From contig DAIEML010000134.1 in the NCBI GenBank assembly GCA_027349615.1, forward strand, positions 1-6,487: a stretch of DNA of 6,487 nucleotides, given 5' to 3'. This DNA comes from Ignavibacteriales bacterium. Lineage in GTDB: Bacteria > Bacteroidota > Ignavibacteria > Ignavibacteriales > Ignavibacteriaceae. Below are positions 4,995 to 6,487 of this stretch, piece by piece (the first letter of the stretch is position 1; the number at the start of each line of letters is the position of its first letter). A program made the translations under genes and the position numbers. The notes under the pieces were generated by a model. The model did no database searches. It was not told where the DNA came from and was given only the letters and a program-made list of their open reading frames with translations.

Positions 4995-6350
4995 ATGAAT
5001 AAAAAAGTTAAAATATTAATTGTAGATGATGAACGTGTCGTAAGGGAGTCATTATATCATTGGTTTACTGAAGCCGGTTATGTTGTTGCAACAGCTGAAA
5101 ACGGCGAAATTGCTTTGAAAAATTTTATTAGAGAAAAATTCGATTTGCTTTTAGTTGATATGAAAATGCCTGGGATTGGCGGATTGGAATTATTGAAAAG
5201 AGTTAAGGAACTCGATAAAGAAGTTATAGTTATTATGATCACTGCATTCGCATCGGTTTCATCTGCAATTACTGCACTTAAAGATGGAGCTTACGATTAT
5301 GTTACAAAACCTGTTGATCCGGATGAGCTTACACACTTGGTTAACAAAGCGATTGAGCAAAGAAATCTTAGAAGAGAAAATAAATTGCTAAAAGAAAATT
5401 TGGATGAAATTTCTAAATCGGAAAATATTATTGGTGAAAGTTTTTTGATGAACAAAGTTCACGAATTAATTAATTCTGCTGCTTCGACAGATTCAGCTGT
5501 AATGATAAGAGGAGAATGCGGTACTGGAAAAGAGCTTGTTGCAAAAACAATTCATTCAAAAAGTAAAAATAAATATTTCCCATTCGTATCAATTAAGTGC
5601 GGCGCTATGTGTGAAGCCATCTTAGAGAAAGAATTATTTGGTGAAGATCCCGGTACTTCAGATGGAAATCAAATAGTTCAAAAAGGAAAAATTGAACTTG
5701 TTGAAGGCGGCACTCTGTATCTTGATGAAGTAAATTCTCTTTCACCAAAGTTACAAGTTGAGATTTTAAATATTTTGGAAACCAAGCAATTTTGCAGAAT
5801 AGGAAACAACAATCCTATCAATGCAAACTTTAGATTGATTACCGCATCAACAGAAAATTTGGAAAAGTTAGTGAAAGAAGGAAAATTTCGCGAAGATCTA
5901 TTTTATAAACTAAATGTTTTTCCAATCTCAATCCCTCCATTAAGAGAAAGAAGAGAAGATATTCTATTGCTTGCAAAAGAATTTATTAAATTAATTTCAA
6001 CTCGCGTCAGCAAACCTATTAAAGAAATTTCAAAAGATGCATCTGAATTTTTGGTTAATTACGAATGGCCCGGCAATGTAAGAGAACTAGAAAATGCAAT
6101 TGAAAGAGCAATTGTAATAGGTAAAAAAAATCAAATTGAAGTTGAAGATCTTCCTTTTCAAATTGTTTCAATTCAAATTGATATTGATGAAGATAAAAAA
6201 AGTCTTTCGGCAATTGAGAAAAAACATATACTAAAAATTCTAAACGAAAATAAATGGAATATTTCTCGAGCAGCGAGTATTTTAGAAATAGATAGAGTTA
6301 CTTTATATAACAAGATTAACAAATATAATCTTCATCGAATTTCTAAATAA
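4995..6350 (+). CDS. NtrC-family response regulator paralogue with degenerate AAA+ motifs (RR2)
   Basis: 451 residues, aligning with RR1 without gaps at the positions checked; 43 of the first 60 residues are identical. The receiver domain is intact (Asp11, Asp12, Asp55, Thr83, Lys105). In the AAA+ domain Walker A (GECGTGKE, 173-180), Walker B (LYLDE, 241-245) and the GNVREL sensor-II stretch remain. Four functional positions differ: Asn201, the glutamate switch, is Lys; the GAFTGA loop (220-225) is GTSDGN; sensor-I Asn286 is Thr; and the second arginine finger Arg305 is Lys. From the known roles of these residues in PspF and NtrC, it is unlikely to remodel sigma-54 holoenzyme. The DNA-binding domain is well kept, and the recognition helix IDRVTLYNKI is identical to RR1. 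It may compete for RR1 sites, form mixed oligomers with RR1, or act as a repressor. The start ATG follows GGAAA by 4 bp. No kinase lies beside it, so the kinase at 751 may serve both regulators. The gene is uninterrupted, arguing for selected function. Confidence 0.93.
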   Translation: MNKKVKILIVDDERVVRESLYHWFTEAGYVVATAENGEIALKNFIREKFDLLLVDMKMPGIGGLELLKRVKELDKEVIVIMITAFASVSSAITALKDGAYDYVTKPVDPDELTHLVNKAIEQRNLRRENKLLKENLDEISKSENIIGESFLMNKVHELINSAASTDSAVMIRGECGTGKELVAKTIHSKSKNKYFPFVSIKCGAMCEAILEKELFGEDPGTSDGNQIVQKGKIELVEGGTLYLDEVNSLSPKLQVEILNILETKQFCRIGNNNPINANFRLITASTENLEKLVKEGKFREDLFYKLNVFPISIPPLRERREDILLLAKEFIKLISTRVSKPIKEISKDASEFLVNYEWPGNVRELENAIERAIVIGKKNQIEVEDLPFQIVSIQIDIDEDKKSLSAIEKKHILKILNENKWNISRAASILEIDRVTLYNKINKYNLHRISK

Positions 6351-6386
6351 TTCCCACAAATTTTGGAAGTTTTCAAAAATCGATCA

Positions 6387-6487
6387 TTAAATTCCAAATT
6401 CTTCTTTAACTTCTTTAAACATTTTGATTGCGAAATCTAAATCTTCTTTAGAATGTGCAGCAGAAATTTGAACTCTAATTCTCGCAG
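6387..6487 (-). CDS. kbl: 2-amino-3-ketobutyrate CoA ligase-like protein, C-terminal end (partial)
   Basis: The minus strand encodes the last 32 residues and a TAA stop (6387-6389). The start is beyond the window end. The residues ARIRVQISAAHSKEDLDFAI match the C-terminus of glycine C-acetyltransferase (Kbl), for example QARIRTQMSAAHTPEQI in E. coli Kbl as I remember it. This is a PLP enzyme of the alpha-oxoamine synthase family that cleaves 2-amino-3-ketobutyrate with CoA to glycine and acetyl-CoA in threonine breakdown. BioF is a related alternative, but the RxQxSAAH signature fits Kbl better. The gene converges on RR2 with 36 bp between the stops and is probably functionally unrelated. Only a short fragment is visible. 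Confidence 0.7.
   Translation of the reverse strand, partial: ARIRVQISAAHSKEDLDFAIKMFKEVKEEFGI

Noticed and set aside
6351..6379. Possible terminator between RR2 and the convergent gene, sharing TCCCACAAATTTT with the real terminator at 654
   Set aside because: The right arm is changed, leaving only a 4-5 bp stem and no proper T-run on either strand.
5..6433. 13-bp direct repeat ATTTTGATTGCGA at 5-17 and 6421-6433, suggesting element ends
   Set aside because: Both copies lie inside unrelated coding sequence on opposite strands in AT-rich DNA; there is no inverted end, target duplication or transposase.

Overview
This AT-rich 6.5-kb window carries a signal-transduction locus on the + strand, followed by the tail of a convergent metabolic gene. 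The base composition, the weak and variable ribosome binding sites, and the mix of a heme-motif sensor kinase, NtrC-type regulators and a bacterial archaemetzincin suggest an anaerobic or facultative member of the Bacteroidota/Chlorobiota side of the tree (Ignavibacteria-like). That placement is inference from gene style, not from a marker gene. All three standard stop codons are used, so the standard bacterial code applies.

Layout. (1) Positions 1-627: the 3' part of a GcvH-like protein with a CxxCP cysteine motif, a lipoyl-type fold lacking the lipoyl lysine, and a C-terminal tail. It ends at a clear intrinsic terminator (654-681). (2) Positions 751-4244: a tight operon. Its first gene is a membrane histidine kinase whose sensor region carries a CxxCH and a CX4CH cytochrome-c-type motif; an in-frame TAA interrupts it 26 codons before the natural end. 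Next come a sigma-54-type response regulator (RR1) and an archaemetzincin-family zinc protease whose start overlaps the RR1 stop. (3) Positions 4245-4568: a 324-bp intergenic stretch with a long AT-rich hairpin and an imperfect sigma-54-like -24/-12 element. (4) Positions 4569-6350: a compact second GcvH-like protein that keeps a lysine at the lipoylation position, a possible 30-residue ORF, and a second NtrC-type regulator (RR2). RR2 is a clear paralogue of RR1 with the same length and the same recognition helix. (5) Positions 6387-6487, minus strand: the C-terminus of a 2-amino-3-ketobutyrate CoA ligase-like (alpha-oxoamine synthase) enzyme.

How it may work together (inference): the kinase would sense a redox or heme-linked signal outside the cytoplasm and phosphorylate RR1, which has every residue needed to drive sigma-54 transcription. 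RR2 keeps the phospho-acceptor, Walker A/B and DNA-binding residues but has lost the GAFTGA loop, the glutamate-switch Asn, the sensor-I Asn and one arginine finger. It looks like a non-activating competitor or modulator acting at the same DNA sites. The order (GcvH-like, kinase, regulator, protease, then GcvH-like, regulator) looks like a partly duplicated module. The points most worth following up are the degenerate RR2, the interrupted kinase, and the pairing of lysine-less and lysine-bearing GcvH-like proteins with a heme-type two-component system.
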